Below, piece after piece: positions 41,691 to 53,264 of a DNA stretch of 64,000 bases. The translations under genes and the position numbers were made by a program. The first letter of the stretch is position 1; every line of letters starts with the position of its first letter. The notes under the pieces were generated by a model. That model worked only from the letters and a program-made list of their open reading frames with translations. It made no database searches and had not been told where the DNA came from. The DNA comes from Glaciozyma antarctica PI12 (lineage: Eukaryota > Basidiomycota > Microbotryomycetes > Kriegeriales > Camptobasidiaceae), in NCBI GenBank assembly GCA_002917775.1, contig KZ627161.1, forward strand, positions 149,762-213,761, written 5' to 3'.

Positions 41691-44600
41691 ATGGCTCAGC
41701 CAGAGGGAGCTACGACGCCAGCGAGCTCAAGACCGCCGTCCCCGACTCCTCTCCCACCACCACCTGCCCCCTCGCCTCCTCTCGACGCCGCAACCTCCTT
41801 CACCGACGCCATCTCCTCCCTCGGCTCCTTCCCCTTTGACAGCAACCCCAGCACTCCCATCCGAGCTCCAACCCCTCCTACGCCAGCGCGCTCGCCGACT
41901 CCAACTCCGCCAACCCACTTCCAGTCGCCTCCACCGAGCCCGAGCAAGCTGCCCACCCGGGCCCAGACTGAGCCGCCGCTGAACTACGCCGCTGCAGTCA
42001 CTGGGTTTGGAAGGACTGGCGTGGCGAGGAGTGCGACGGCACCGTCGGAGCAGGATGGGAGGTCGGGGAGTGGGAGCGGCAAGGCGCGAACTACGGGCAC
42101 GGGGAGGAAGAGCGTTGGAGCTGGAATAGGAGAGACTACTGCTGCTGAGGAGAACGGGGTGCGGAAGGTGCCGCTGGTGCTGGAGAAGTACACGCTGTAC
42201 GAGACCAAGACGGTGCGTCGCGCCACTTGCTCTCCATGACTGTTCTCCCAGCTGATGCTCCTCGTCGATTCCGCAGAAGTTCTACGTGATTGCCTCGAAT
42301 CAAGCTGACTCTCGTTACCGCGTCCTCAAGATCGACCGCTCTCCTCCGCCGCCCCCTGCGACCGTACCTCCAATTGAGACGGAGCACGACGACGACGAAG
42401 GGACCGATGAGCTGCACGTAACGGAGGACGCCACGATCTATTCAAAGGACGAGATTCGCGAGCTGCTGGAAACGCTGAGTGCTGGGAACGTGGGAGGGGT
42501 CACGAGAGTGGAGTCGTTGTTTTATGGCATCGCAGGTGCGTCGCAGCGTCTCTCGATGTCGATATCGCCGCTGACTGAACGCGACAGGCTTCGTTCGATT
42601 TACCTCGACGTACTACATGATCCTCATCAAGTCGCGAGCACCAGTCGCGCTCGTTGGAGGTCACTACATCTACCACTGCGAAGAGACGTTCCTCAAGCCC
42701 GTGACGCCTCTCACCGGAACCAAGAGCGCCGACGAAGCTCGTCTGATGGCCGCTTTCCTCGGAGTAGACCTCAGCAAGAACTTTTACTTCTCGCACGTCC
42801 ACACTGTCTTGTCGATTCGATTTTCGCTGACTTCCGCACAGGTACACCTACAACCTCACGCACACTCTCCAGCGCAACCTCACTCGTCCCGTCTCCGACC
42901 CTGCCGCCCCCCCACCACCTACGACGGCTTTCTCAAGCTACAACGACATGTGGGTCTGGAACCGCCACCTCCTCAAGCCCGCCTTTCGAGGTCTCAAGCG
43001 CAAGAGCCCATGGGTACTCCCGCTCATACATGGGTTCGTCGATCAAGCCAGTACGTCTTCCTCGCCCCCCGCTCTGCTACGCCCGCTCATCAGAATTGCA
43101 GAGCTCTCCATCTTCGGCCGCACAGTCTACGTCACCCTCATCGCTCGTCGTTCCCGCCACTTTGCCGGCGCGCGCTTCCTCAAACGCGGCGTCAACAACC
43201 AGGTACGTCGCTCCCTCCACCTCCCAGCTCGCTCGCTTACGACGAAATTGCAGGGCTACGTGGCGAACGACGTCGAGACGGAGCAGATCGTCTCGGAGGC
43301 TCTCACGACGCCGTTCTATGCTCCTGCGAAGGGCGGAGCGCGCCAGGCGAATCCGAGGTACACGAGCTTCGTCCAAGTGCGCGGGAGTATCCCGCTTTAC
43401 TGGAGCCAGGAATCGATCAATATGAGCCCAAAGCCGCCTATCGAACTTGCGTTCCTCTCTCTCGTCGGCATGGGTAGCTCGCTGATGGCTTGGACGCAGT
43501 GACGATTGTGGATCCGTACTTCTCGGCCGCGGCACTGCATTTCGACGACCTCCTGGGCCGGTACGGCGGTCCCATCACGGTTCTCAACCTCATCAAAGTA
43601 CGTCGCCCCCCTTACATTCGATGGCGACTAACCTCGGTGCCCACAGCACAAAGAACGAGCTCCCCGAGAATCCAAGCTCCTCTCCGAGTTCCAGCAGTGC
43701 ATCGACTACCTGAACCAGTTTCTCCCGCCTGAGAACACGATCAACTACATCGCCTGGGACATCTCCGCCGCTAACAAGCAGTACGTCCTTCCACTCTCTT
43801 CGCTGGACAAGGCTGATGAGAGCAGGAGGGACAAGGACGTGATTGGGATTCTCGAAGATATCGCAGAGGAGTCGTTGGAGAGCACCAACTTCTTTCATTC
43901 GGGGCCGGAGCCGACTTGGCATGCGCTTAATCCGGAGGCAGAGTGCGTTTGAGCGGGTGGAGCGCGTGGGAGGTAGCTGAGGGGTGATGCAGTGCTCCTT
44001 CGTACAGGTCTACGCCGTTGTTGCAGTCGGGCGTGATTCGTACGAACTGTATCGGTGAGTCGCCTCGGTCGTGCGCTTTCGAGTGGAGCTGACCTCGTTC
44101 CCGCTCCAGATTGCCTCGAGTACGCTTCTCCTCTCGCACCTCTCGCACCTCTCGCACAGGAGCTGACGTCCCCCAGCCGCACCAACGCCGCCCAATTCGT
44201 CGTCGCCAAAGCCGCTCTCGGTCACCAGCTCCACGCGCTCGGCATCATCCACCACCCTCGCCTTCCCTTCGATTCGGACGCCGTCAATCTCATTACCGAG
44301 ATGTTCCACGATCATGGAGATACGGTCGCGCTGCAGTACGGCGGGAGTCACCTCGTTAATACGATGGAGACGTACCGCAAGATCGGGGCTTGGACGAGTC
44401 ATTCGCGCGACATGATTGAGAACTTGAGGAGGTACTACGCGAACAGTTTCGTCGGTGCGTTCCTTCCCCTCTCCCCGTCGCTCCCACTGATAGAGCGATC
44501 ACAGACGCCGACAAACAAGCCGCCATCGACCTCTTCCTCGGCATCGAGCCCTGCTCTCCTCTCCCCACCCTCCCCTCGCCCACGAACCCCCGCCGGTCGT

Positions 44601-45373
44601 ACCGCGAATGGTTCACTCGCTCACACGTCGATTCCTATCTCGAGCCGGTTGAGGCGCAGAAGAGGCTGGCGAAGAACGTCGAGGGGGACGAGAGTTATTG
44701 GCAGAGCTACTACCGCCCGAAACTGTTTACGGAGCTGGCGAGACATTTCGCGTTCAAGGTTAATAGTACGGATAAGTACAATCCTACTGGGTGAGTTTTC
44801 AAGCTTGTGCATCGGAGGAAGGAGCTGATAGTGTTTGCAGAGCGTCGGGAGAAGTCATCGACCATAGCCCCTTCGTTCCGCGACTCGCTGCGCCGCACGC
44901 TGGTCCTCGGTCCGTCCTTCCTTTCCCTCCTCTCGAGCACACTAACGTGTCGTGCTAGGCTAAACGTCGGCGGCGTTCGTCGCTGGATGACCCATCGCGG
45001 GAACAACAAGACGACTCTGAGCGCTCGAATCCAATCCCAGCGAATCGACGAAAGCGCCCCTCCCTCCCTCCCCTCCCCGACCACCACCGAATCCCTCATC
45101 GCGCGCCTCCTCAACCCCTCTGTCGACGCCTCCGAAGAACGCGAGTACGCCTCGTACATTCAGCAATTCGAGCCTCTCTCGCTCAGTCAGGACCTGAGTG
45201 AGAAGGACGCGGCGTTGTATAGGAGTAATGCGGCGATGGCGAGGGGAGAGCAGGAGGAGGGAGGGAGGGCGAGTGTTGATAGAGCTAGTTTGGTGGTGTT
45301 TTTGGAGGCGGTTAGGACGGGAAGACCGGGGCAGGAGTTGAGAGGGAGCGAGGTGGAGGTGAGGGTCGAGTGA
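41691..45373 (+). CDS. FIG4: SAC-domain polyphosphoinositide phosphatase FIG4
   Basis: Phosphatase of the PIKfyve/Fab1-Vac14 complex that turns over PI(3,5)P2 on vacuole and endosome membranes. A disordered Pro/Ser-rich N-terminus (41691 to about 42140) precedes the SAC domain: [103 protein letters not shown]. The catalytic RTNCIDCLDRTNAAQF is spread over three exons, the middle one only 10 nt (44110-44119). The C-terminal [30 protein letters not shown] and [17 protein letters not shown] are FIG4-like. At least ten introns; the stop is TGA 45371-45373. The long Pro-rich N-terminal extension is unlike animal FIG4. Confidence 0.93.
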
Positions 45374-45452
45374 GCGAGTTGTCGTCGTTCCTTTTTCTGG
45401 AGGAGATAGTCGGTGATGTTATTGTTCTTTATAGCTTTGATTTCGTGTCGAT

Positions 45453-48073
45453 AATGGCGTTGGATTCGTCGTCGTCGCCGTCGTCCTTTGCGAAGGTCTC
45501 TCGACAGCCCACAGCCTCAGCTTTCCCACGCTCGAGCTGCTGCCCCCGTCGACTCTTTCGACTCTTTCAGGCCCTTGCGCCTTTCCTCGGAGCTCTTTTC
45601 ACCTACGCCGACTCGACCACAGGATCAACGGGATCAACTAGAACGAACAGTCAACCCCAGTCAACGTCCGAGTCAGTCGTTGTCGACCTCCACGGCGCCG
45701 TCGTCGTCCTGCTCTCGGGGCCTCTTGTGAGTCGTCGTTCAGCTCTGGGAACGTCCTTTCACCAGCTGACCCAGTCGCCTCTCGTACAGGATCTTATCTT
45801 TTGCCTGAGACCGCTCGCCCTCCTCTCCAGGCGAACGGCTTGATCCTCCAGCCCTCTAGCGGGACCGGGCAATCTGGAGCATCGACCGCCACCACTTCCC
45901 ACCTTCCCGCAGCTCTTACACCCGTAAGTCTGCCTGCCAAAGCTTTATCAAGATCTCTGGAGGATCTGCGGCGGGGAAAGGCAAAGGAGCCCAAGCTGAC
46001 GGCCTTCACTGCACCTCGTCGATTCTCGCAGCTCCCAAGTCGTCTACCAGCTCGACCCAGGATGGACACTTACCTCCCCCTAAACCCTTATCCTACTTTC
46101 CGACTTTGGACCTTCAGAATCGCTCGAGGAGACGCCATCCCTCCCTCTCTCTTTCGACTACTCGGAGTGGATCCACCCAGGTCCAAGCAACCCGACTCCT
46201 CCACCGTTCGAGTCGAGCGCCCCGCAAGGATGGAATGGATCGCAAGTAATGGACGGGAGCTGGGCCCGAGGACTCCCTTTGCCGTTCCCGCCTTTCGAGA
46301 ATGCCCCTGGTCCCCTCTCGACCTCCTACGACGCCGGCTCGTCTTCGTCGTCCACAAGTCGGTTGCCTTCCTTCGGTTCCCTAATCCCATTCGATAACAC
46401 CCTCCCTTCGTCCATCTTCCCTCCCTCCCCTTTCCCCTCCCTCTCCGCCGAATCAGACCCCTCTCCCCTCCCCTCCCGCCCTATCGCTCCGAAACCCTCT
46501 CGCTCCCTCGCCTCCACCGCCGGTCCCTCTCCCTCCCTCTCCACCGCCCCACCTCGCACCCCCCAAGCGGACGAATCCGTCCCCGAAGCCGCTCTCCACC
46601 TCCTCCGCCTCGCTCTCCCTTCAGGCTCTACCACAACAGGGAGCGTAGCTACCAACACTACTTTCTCCGCCTCGTGCGACGAGGATGCTGAGGGGGAGAG
46701 TGACGCGACGAGTTTTGATTCGGATGGGGAGAGGGGAGCGAAACATGTTGCGGCGTGGAACTATGGGGGTGGGAGCGCGTTGATTCCGATGGGAGTGGGG
46801 AGGAGGACGAGTGGGAGTAGTGTGGGGAGTAGGAGGAGGCAGCATAGGCCGGCGAGAGAGATGAGCGTTAGTACGAGGGCGGGGAGCGAGGATGGGAGTG
46901 TCGTTGCGGGGGGAAGGAGGACGAGTGCGAGGGTTAGGAAAACGGTAATTCCTGATGCGGTGAGGATGGAGTATGCGAGCGAGGAGCTGCAGGACGACTC
47001 GATACGCGAAGAGGAGGACGACGACGCCACTTCTCCTCGCAAGCGAGCCACCAAATCGAAATCCAAACCTCCCGCACCTCGCCTCCAGAAACGCCCCCTC
47101 GACTCCACCTCCCGCGCTCCTCCTTCCAAAAAACCTCGTCCTCCACCCGACCGACGAACCCGCCGCACCGCACCCCCATCACTTCTCCGTCCCGCACCTT
47201 CCCCACCTCCCTCGAAATCCACCCCTCCTTCCCTCGCCTCTACCGCGCCTTCCCCCTCTCCTCCGCTTTCCCTCCAGACTCTTACGTTCATCGACATATC
47301 CCCCCTCTCCGCCGCTGCGCTAGCCTCTACCTCTGCCCCTCCGAACGCAGAGGCGGAGATCCCTTTTCTCGAACCCCCGCGCGGAGAAGGGGCACAGTGG
47401 AACAAGTCATGTGATCCATTCAACCTCTACGCAGCTCGGTTCGTCAAGGGAAAGCTGGAGGAGAAAGCTGGTGCTTGCCCGATCTGTATGGAGAGCGTCG
47501 AGAGGGGGGGAGAAGGGGTCGTCAAATGGCTCAAAGTACGTTCCCCCCTCCTCTTTGCGCGCAGGGCTGATGAAGGAACGCAGATGAAAAACAGCTCTTA
47601 CGTCTACCACATGAGCTACGCCCATGGTCTCTCCAACAGCACCGGTTCGTCCCCCGTCCCCCTCTCTACGCTCGCTAACGCATCGCCAACAGGTCTCCCA
47701 TTTTCCCCGCCTCTCAAAACGCGTGTCGTCGACCTCGAACCGACTACCAAGGATGCGAGGGACAAGATGACCGAAGGGCTTTGCCACAAGGTCCGTTCCC
47801 TCTCTCCTCGCTCGGCTTCGCGCGCTGATAGGAGTAGTGTGAGAATTGGATCCCGTTGTTGAGTATCAAGAACGTTCAAGCTGTCGTTCCCGAGTTGATC
47901 TGGTGGAAGGTCCGTCCCCTCTCTCCCTCTCTCTGAAGCAGCGCGCTGACGCGGAGGGACAGCACGCGAAACCGTGTCATGGGAATTCGACGATCGAGGG
48001 CGAGGGAGAGTACTACGTCAAGGATAAGCTGTATGAGCTCGTCGTTAGTCGGAAGGCGGAGAGTGCGCAGTAG
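45453..48073 (+). CDS. Rua1_C-domain protein (candidate transcription regulator), copy 1
   Basis: The C-terminal part matches the domain named for the Ustilago transcription regulator Rua1: WNKSCDPFNLYAARFVKGK, GACPICMESVERGGEGVVKWLK, an intron, MKNSSYVYHMSYAHGLSN, GLPFSPP, GLCHK/CENWIPLLSIKNV, WWK and HAKPCHG. The spaced Cys/His residues suggest metal binding. Before it lies a long low-complexity region with a basic, nuclear-type stretch (SPRKRATKSKSKPPAPRLQK, about 47030-47090). The long exon is open from about 46100; the ATG at 45453 is only the first plausible start and the small exons before 46100 were not joined cleanly. The stop is TAG 48071-48073. What it regulates here is unknown; the Ustilago role in glycolipid synthesis should not be carried over. 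Confidence 0.7.
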
Positions 48074-48115
48074 TCGAACGGGGAGGAGGAGCAGTGGAGC
48101 GGGAGCAGAGGATTC

Positions 48116-48530
48116 GTTTTGTTTTGAGCAGCTAGGAGAGACTGAGGAATGCAGGTCAATTTGCAGTTAGTGGCCCAGTGAGAGCTTCTGCGGGAGGAGC
48201 GAGGACGCGAGAGCTGCTGCTGTGGCGTCGTCGTGCGCGCCGTGGGATCGCGAGCCAGCTCCGTTGCGAAGAGCGGATGGACCCACCAAAGCGGCGTCGT
48301 CCTAAGCGACGGGTGGAGAGCGCGCAGGAGTGGGAGCGGGGGGAAGCAGAGATGTGTCTTGAGCAGGATAGGTGCGAGACCGAGGAATGCAGGTCGGATT
48401 GCAGTTCGTAGGCTCGGTGAGAGCTTCCTTCGAAGCTGTACTGCTAGAGCGGCTGCTGTGGCGTCGTCGTGCGCTGCGATATCGAGTCAGCTCCGTCGTG
48501 CGAAGAAAGGAAGGGGAGAGCTCACCTAGT
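48116..48530. repeat. imperfect direct repeat, about 238-bp period
   Basis: Two diverged copies of one segment lie head to tail in the gap between the Rua1_C gene and the PIN gene. Shared strings include gaggaatgcaggtc (48145 and 48383), gtgagagctt, ctgctgtggcgtcgtcgtgcg (about 48219 and 48456) and cagctccgt...gcgaag. The offset is about 238 bp at the left and about 233 bp at the right, so small indels have accumulated. No protein-coding function is evident. Confidence 0.65.
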
Positions 48531-48605
48531 GCGCGGTCGCGCGGAGCGATGGTGACCTGGTCCGTTGGTCTTTCGTCGACCTCGCGTCGAGCATCAAAGC
48601 AAGAC

Positions 48606-49669
48606 CTAAGGAACGAACAGCACCCCGGCCCTCCCCCTCCCTCTATCCTCCTTCCCCCTCCCCTTGCCTCTCCCTCGCTCTCCTCCCCTGCCTCTCCCCT
48701 CCCCTCCTCCTATCCCCTCCCCACCTCCTCCTCTCCCCTCGACTCCCCTCCCACCCCTCCCCCGCGTCTTAGCACTCTGTACCGCCCTCGCCCATTCCTT
48801 CGCTTCCACCACTTCGGCCGGGGCTATAGATTGAAGAGGGAGGTTGAAGAAGGGGGCGTAGGAAGCGAGCGGGGTGCCGGAGGAGAGGGTTTGGAAGTCG
48901 ATTTCGGGTGGAGGGGCTCGAGGATCTTCAGGTCGGCTCGGTGGAGGAGGAGGTAGGGTAGAGGAGGCGTGGAAGAGGACCAGCGGCGTTCCCTGCGTCT
49001 GTGCGAAGTGTAGCGCGCACTGAAGGATGCTCCTCAGCGTCCTCGGCACGTCCTCTGCCGTCAGTATCACCTCCTCCTCCCCATCCTCACGCGGTGGTAG
49101 CGGCTCAGGCACCCACCCCTCCGGCAGCCCAAAACGCTTCCCACATTCCGTCCACCGCACCTCCTCTCCCGCTTTCTGCGCCCTAACCATCCCGCTCCCT
49201 CCTGCGCCGAGTTGGGTCTCCAAGAAGCGCGTGGCGTCTCTCGCGAGGTCGTGTAGAGGCGGCGGAGCGCGTTTCAGCTCGTCGAGGATGGATAGCGCTG
49301 GATTTCTCGTGAGCTTGGCAGAGAGGAGAGAGGAGAGGATCGGACCTTCGAGAGGGATCACGAGGAGATAAGACTCGTCTCTTACCCAGCGCTTGAGGAG
49401 TGGTAGGGCATGGACGAGCGCGCTGGGATCAATGACGCGCGTCTGTCGCTTGCCGGACCTGCTGCCTCCTCCTGCGCTGGATCCACCTCGTCCACGAGAG
49501 AGTCGGGGGTCACGGGAGAAGGAGAGGGAGTCGACTTGGGCTTCGAGTTGTGAGACTTGGTGGGAGAGGAAGGCGGCGGAGAGGCGGGCGCGCTGCGAGG
49601 AGTCAGCCGTCGTCGTTGCGCCCGGGTGGTAGGATCAAGGTGTACCTGCTCTTCTGGTGAGAGTGCCAT
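48606..49669 (-). CDS. PIN-domain protein with Arg/Gly-rich tail
   Basis: About 336 residues in two exons. Exon 1 is 24 nt (MALSPEEQ, 49646-49669); after an intron with a GCTGAC branch, exon 2 (48606-49592) reads RARLSAAFLSHQVSQLEAQV, a Gly/Ser/Arg linker, and then a PIN-like nuclease fold: TRVIDPSALVHALPLLKRWV (first acidic residue), LLVIPLEGPILSSL, ALSILDELKRA (acidic), LARDATRFLETQL (acidic). This spacing resembles the PIN domains of SMG5/SMG6/Est1-type and related RNA-decay proteins. The C-terminal 60 residues are GRGGRGVEGRGGGG-type RG repeats, an RNA-binding feature. RNase activity is inferred, not shown. The stop is 48606. Confidence 0.6.
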
Positions 49670-49844
49670 CCTGTGCTGGCCGTGCTGCTGCTGTGCTGAG
49701 CCTGGCCCTTGCTCGAAGGAGTCCAAGTCGCCCTGCTGACCTCGTCATTTTTTTGCCGCCAAGGCCCGAAACGTTTTTGACTCTTCGCTGGTTTATGTTT
49801 GACTTCATCCCTCGAACAGCAGCACCGCCAACACCAACAGCACC

Positions 49845-51210
49845 ATGTCGTCCAGGTCTCGCAGCCGACTCGCCGTACGAGAGTGAGTACACAGCGACGC
49901 CACCCCAAGAGAGGAACAGAGCTAACTCACCCCCCAGCGCTCGCAGTTCCACCCCGCACCGTCGAGGTCGGTCTCCCGCCCCCTCCCGCTACTTCACCCC
50001 TTCTCCCCCTACCCACGGCACTCCCATCCACTCCCTCCCCTCCGAAATTCTTCGTCAAATCTTCTCAGAACTCGGCGAGGGAACGGAAGACTTGCTGAAC
50101 GTGGCGCTCGTCGCTTCCGGATGGCGCAACCCGGCTCAGGAATTGCTGTGGAAGGACGTCAAGCTCAAGAGTGATGAGGAGGCTAGGTCGTTTATCGAGG
50201 CGTCCAAGCATGTCGTAGCGACGACGAGGAGGCTCAGGGTCCGTGATGGCACCGCTCCCGCCGGTAAACGAGATTCGTCCCCGAAGAGGCGTAAGCCCCC
50301 GCTTTTTCTCTTTTCGGCGTACGGGAGCTGACGGGGTTCTCGTTCGTCGCAGTGGACGCAAAATTGGCAGCCAAAGTCATTGCTGTGTGCAAGGGACTCG
50401 AGGAGGTCGACCTTCAGGCCAAGACCGGGATCGCGGCGTTGACCCAATGCTCGATCGACTCGCCCAACGTTCTTCAAGGTTCGTCCTTTCGCTCGCCTCC
50501 TCTCCATGCCCTTGCTAACCGACTTGTCCGCAGACCTTGCCCACCTCACCATCGGTTCGGGCACGACCCTCGCCCCCTTCTCCATGGTCCCCACTCCCTC
50601 GCACACCTTCCCCTTCAGCCTCTCCTTCCTCTCCCTCGAGTTCAGCCGCGGTTTCAGCGACACGACCTACGTTCTCCCCCTCTTCCTCTCGCACCCCATT
50701 ACCTCCCTCTCCCTCACATTCGACCCCGAAGAACGCACCGACTTTGCCATCTTCTTCGAAACGACTCTCGACCTCCTCTCGACGCTTGGTCCCCGACTCA
50801 CCGAGCTCAAAATCAACGGCAGCGAAGGCTCCCACTGGACGACCCTCATCACCGGCCTAGAACCCTTCCTCACCCTCTGCACCTCCCTCGACACCATCCA
50901 CCTCCCCCTCGATGCCCTCCCCCTCCTCTCCCACCTTCCCACCCCTATCCAAACTCTCGTCATCTGCGGAAGTCGCTACGGAACCGACGACGCCTCTCTC
51001 GACGATATCGCCGCGCTCGATACGATACTCGAGAGGAGGTGGAAAGCGGTCGGAGGGCTCGAGGAGATTAGGTTTGAGGAGGTGACGGATTTGAAGGAGA
51101 GGAGCGCGGGGAGGGAATTCGTCGAGAGGTGTAAGAGGAGGGAGATTGAGGTCGTTATGGAGGAGGGACCGGTCGTTAGGGAGGTGGAGGAGGTTAGGGG
51201 GAGGCAGTGA
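49845..51210 (+). CDS. F-box protein
   Basis: ATG 49845-49847 opens MSSRSRSRLAVR; a GTGAGT intron leads to a Pro/Ser/Arg-rich spacer and then the F-box, PIHSLPSEILRQIFSELGEG, with LLNVALVASGWRNPAQELLWKDV, the usual start of an SCF substrate receptor. The rest (about 50340-51180) is a leucine-rich, repeat-like region (DLAHLTIGSG, LEEVDLQAKTG, PITSLSLTFDPEERTD, LTELKINGSEGSHW, IQTLVICGSRYG), like the LRR-type ends of many basidiomycete F-box proteins. It probably binds Skp1 and an unknown target. Three introns; the stop is TGA 51208-51210. It is transcribed divergently from the PIN gene with 175 bp between the ATGs. Confidence 0.8.
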
Positions 51211-51586
51211 GCGGTGCGTTTGTGAAGAGGGAGGGATGGACACTGGGCGCTTGTTAGGCTTTGACAATAATTCGCATTTTTGATTCTTTAGCTGGGACGT
51301 TCGCTGGAGAGAAGCGGCGAAGCCAAGTTCGTCGAGCTCATCTCCGCGGACCTCGACTCGTCCTCCCGCCTTCTCTGGCCGTTTGCCGGCAGGAGCTTCT
51401 GGGTTGATTCATTGATCGCCTCATAGCGGTCGAGAGACGAAACGAGGAAGCGAGAGGTGAGACGAGTACTCGCGGCCACCTCTCCTTCTCCGCCTCCTGC
51501 CTCCCACGAATGCTCCTCCGTCCTCAACACCTCCTCCGTCCCCTCCTCCCTCTCTCCCCCTCTCCCGCTCCCCCCTCGCGCGCCTC
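51211..51586. other. intergenic region upstream of YCII gene 1
   Basis: 376 bp between the F-box stop and the first YCII ATG. The last 100 bp are strongly pyrimidine-rich (ctcctccgtcccctcctccc type), as before other genes in the window. Probably promoter of YCII gene 1. No gene seen. Confidence 0.4.
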
Positions 51587-52095
51587 ATGTCCACCAACAT
51601 CTGGGCCGAACCCCTCCCCCACCCCGACTCGTTGAACTACTACCTCTGTTCGATCCCCGACCTCCCAGATTCGAGGCGGCTCGAGATAAGGGCGGAGCAT
51701 TTGGAGAGGGCGAAGAGCGGGTTTGCGCTGGGGTGGATGGGTGAGTCCCCCGCTCGTCAGGAGGAGAGGTGGGAGAGGGAGGCTGATACACGTATAGTGC
51801 AGGGCGGAGCTACGTTCTCAGATGATTCGAAAACCCTGATGACAGGGAGCTGGTACGTCCGTTCACCTCTTCTCGGGGGGAGGGGAGCTGATGCATGCAG
51901 GCTATTGATGCGGGAGGAGAGTGTGGGGAAGGCGAGGGAGAGGTTGGAGAAGGATGTGTATGCGACAAAGGGGGCTTGGGATCTTAGTAAGGTGAGCTCT
52001 TGCGCGCTGCTGTGGGTCGTCTGGGAGGAGCTGAGCTGATCTTCTGGACGGTGCAGGCGACGATAACCCCCGTCCTCGCTGTGGGGCCCAAATAG
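51587..52095 (+). CDS. YCII-domain protein 1
   Basis: A small protein of about 110 residues from ATG 51587 to TAG 52093-52095. Exons read MSTNIWAEPLPHPDSLNYYL, SIPDLPDSRRLEIRAEHLERAK, GGATFSDDSKTLMTGSW, LLMREESVGKARERLEKDVY, GAWDLSK and ATITPVLAVG. The GGA..DD...M.GS pattern followed by ESxxxARxRLxxDVY and a W near the end is that of YCII-related proteins, ferredoxin-like folds whose bacterial members are thought to include hydrolases or lyases. The conserved His of the HLxR/HLE segment is present (EHLERA). The partner gene at 52546 is a paralogue with the same exon order. Confidence 0.8.
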
Positions 52096-52545
52096 AGCTC
52101 GGAGGAGGGGCGGGCTGCAAGGGATGGGTTACGAAGGGGTACAAATGGGAGTGGTACGCTTTTGTTGGGAGCTGCTGGGCTCGAGAGCTCGAAGGGGGAG
52201 GGTAGCTGGGCTGGCAAGCTGGGACTCGGAGGGAGGAGAGCAGGTGCACGGCAGCGATGGCTCCTTCCCTCTTGAGGTTCTCGGACAGCTTGAGTCCAGT
52301 GCAGAGGTACGTTTAGGTCGTACAGAGCTCCTCACAAGCAGCAACAGAGCCGAGTCAGACGAAGCCGTTCCAGCTCCATATCCGCCCCAAGTCCTGCCGA
52401 CGCCTCTCTCCCTCCTACCCTACCCTCCGGTCCAAGTTCCTCTCTCCTTATCCAAGCTCTCGCTAGCACAAGGCCCACAATTTCGTTTCTCCGCTCCGTC
52501 CTTCTTCCAACCGCCCACCGCGCCTTCTCCACCTCCCCCCGCATC
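52096..52545. other. intergenic region between the two YCII genes
   Basis: 450 bp with the promoter of YCII gene 2. The last 150 bp is pyrimidine-rich. Pieces of plausible translation on either strand are low-complexity. No gene seen. Confidence 0.4.
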
Positions 52546-53179
52546 ATGAGTTCCGCCGCGCCAGCGTTCAACATCTGGTCCGAGCCTCTCACCGTGCGCC
52601 CTACCTTCCCTGCACGTCCAAGCTAGTTAACATGGGGTGCGTGGTTCGCAGAAGCCCATCGAGCAGCTCGGGACGTACCTTGCTCTCCTGCCCGACTTTA
52701 CGAGCGATTCAAAGAGGTGTGCCGTCTGCGCTGGGGCGGAGGGGAGGAGCTGATAGGTTATGCAGGATGGAGGTACGGGCTTACCACCTTGAGCACGCCA
52801 AGACGGGACACGAGGTCGGGTGGATCGGTGCGTCTCCCGAAAGAGAGGATCGCGTGTGGGGAGAGCTAATTAGCTTGAGCAGTGAGTGCCGGAGCGACGT
52901 TTGGGGACGATCATGGAGATCATGTTCCTCCCAAGATGACGGGATCTTGGTGCGTTCTTGTTTGGAGGAGAAGAGAGGGAGCTGATTCGGAGAATAGGTT
53001 CTTGTTGCGCGAGGAGAGCTTGGAGAAGGCGCGCAAGCGGTTGAGCCAGGATGTTTACGTTACGGGTGGAGCTTGGGATATGAGCAAGGTGCGTTTTGGA
53101 GCCTAGAGAGCTGGAGGAAGGAGCTAACGCTATCGTCGTGCAGGCGACGATCACGGCGGTTGCTGTTGCCAAACACTAG
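52546..53179 (+). CDS. YCII-domain protein 2
   Basis: Paralogue of the gene just upstream. ATG 52546-52548 opens MSSAAPAFNIWSEPLT, an intron follows, then KPIEQLGTYLALLPDF, RMEVRAYHLEHAKTGHEVGW, SAGATFGDDHGDHVPPKMTG, FLLREESLEKARKRLSQDVY, GGAWDMSK and ATITAVAVAKH, stop TAG 53177-53179. It has an N-terminal extension of about eight residues, an extra intron, and a five-residue insertion (HGDHV region) after DD compared with copy 1. It ends 86 bp from the convergent WD40 gene. Function unknown beyond the family assignment. Confidence 0.8.
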
Positions 53180-53264
53180 ATTGCGCCTGCAACGAATCTA
53201 TTACAAGAAACCGCTTTCCATTTCCAAGGCACGCTCTGCTCGTACACAACAAACTAAGCTCCAT

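Noticed and set aside
48178-48600. plus-strand open frames over the direct repeat
   Set aside because: The two repeat copies do not preserve a common reading frame, so coding is unlikely.
49670-49726. N-terminal extension of the PIN protein (DSFEQGPGS...)
   Set aside because: The upstream frame has no ATG there; it begins with TTG. The first ATG (49667-49669) was used.
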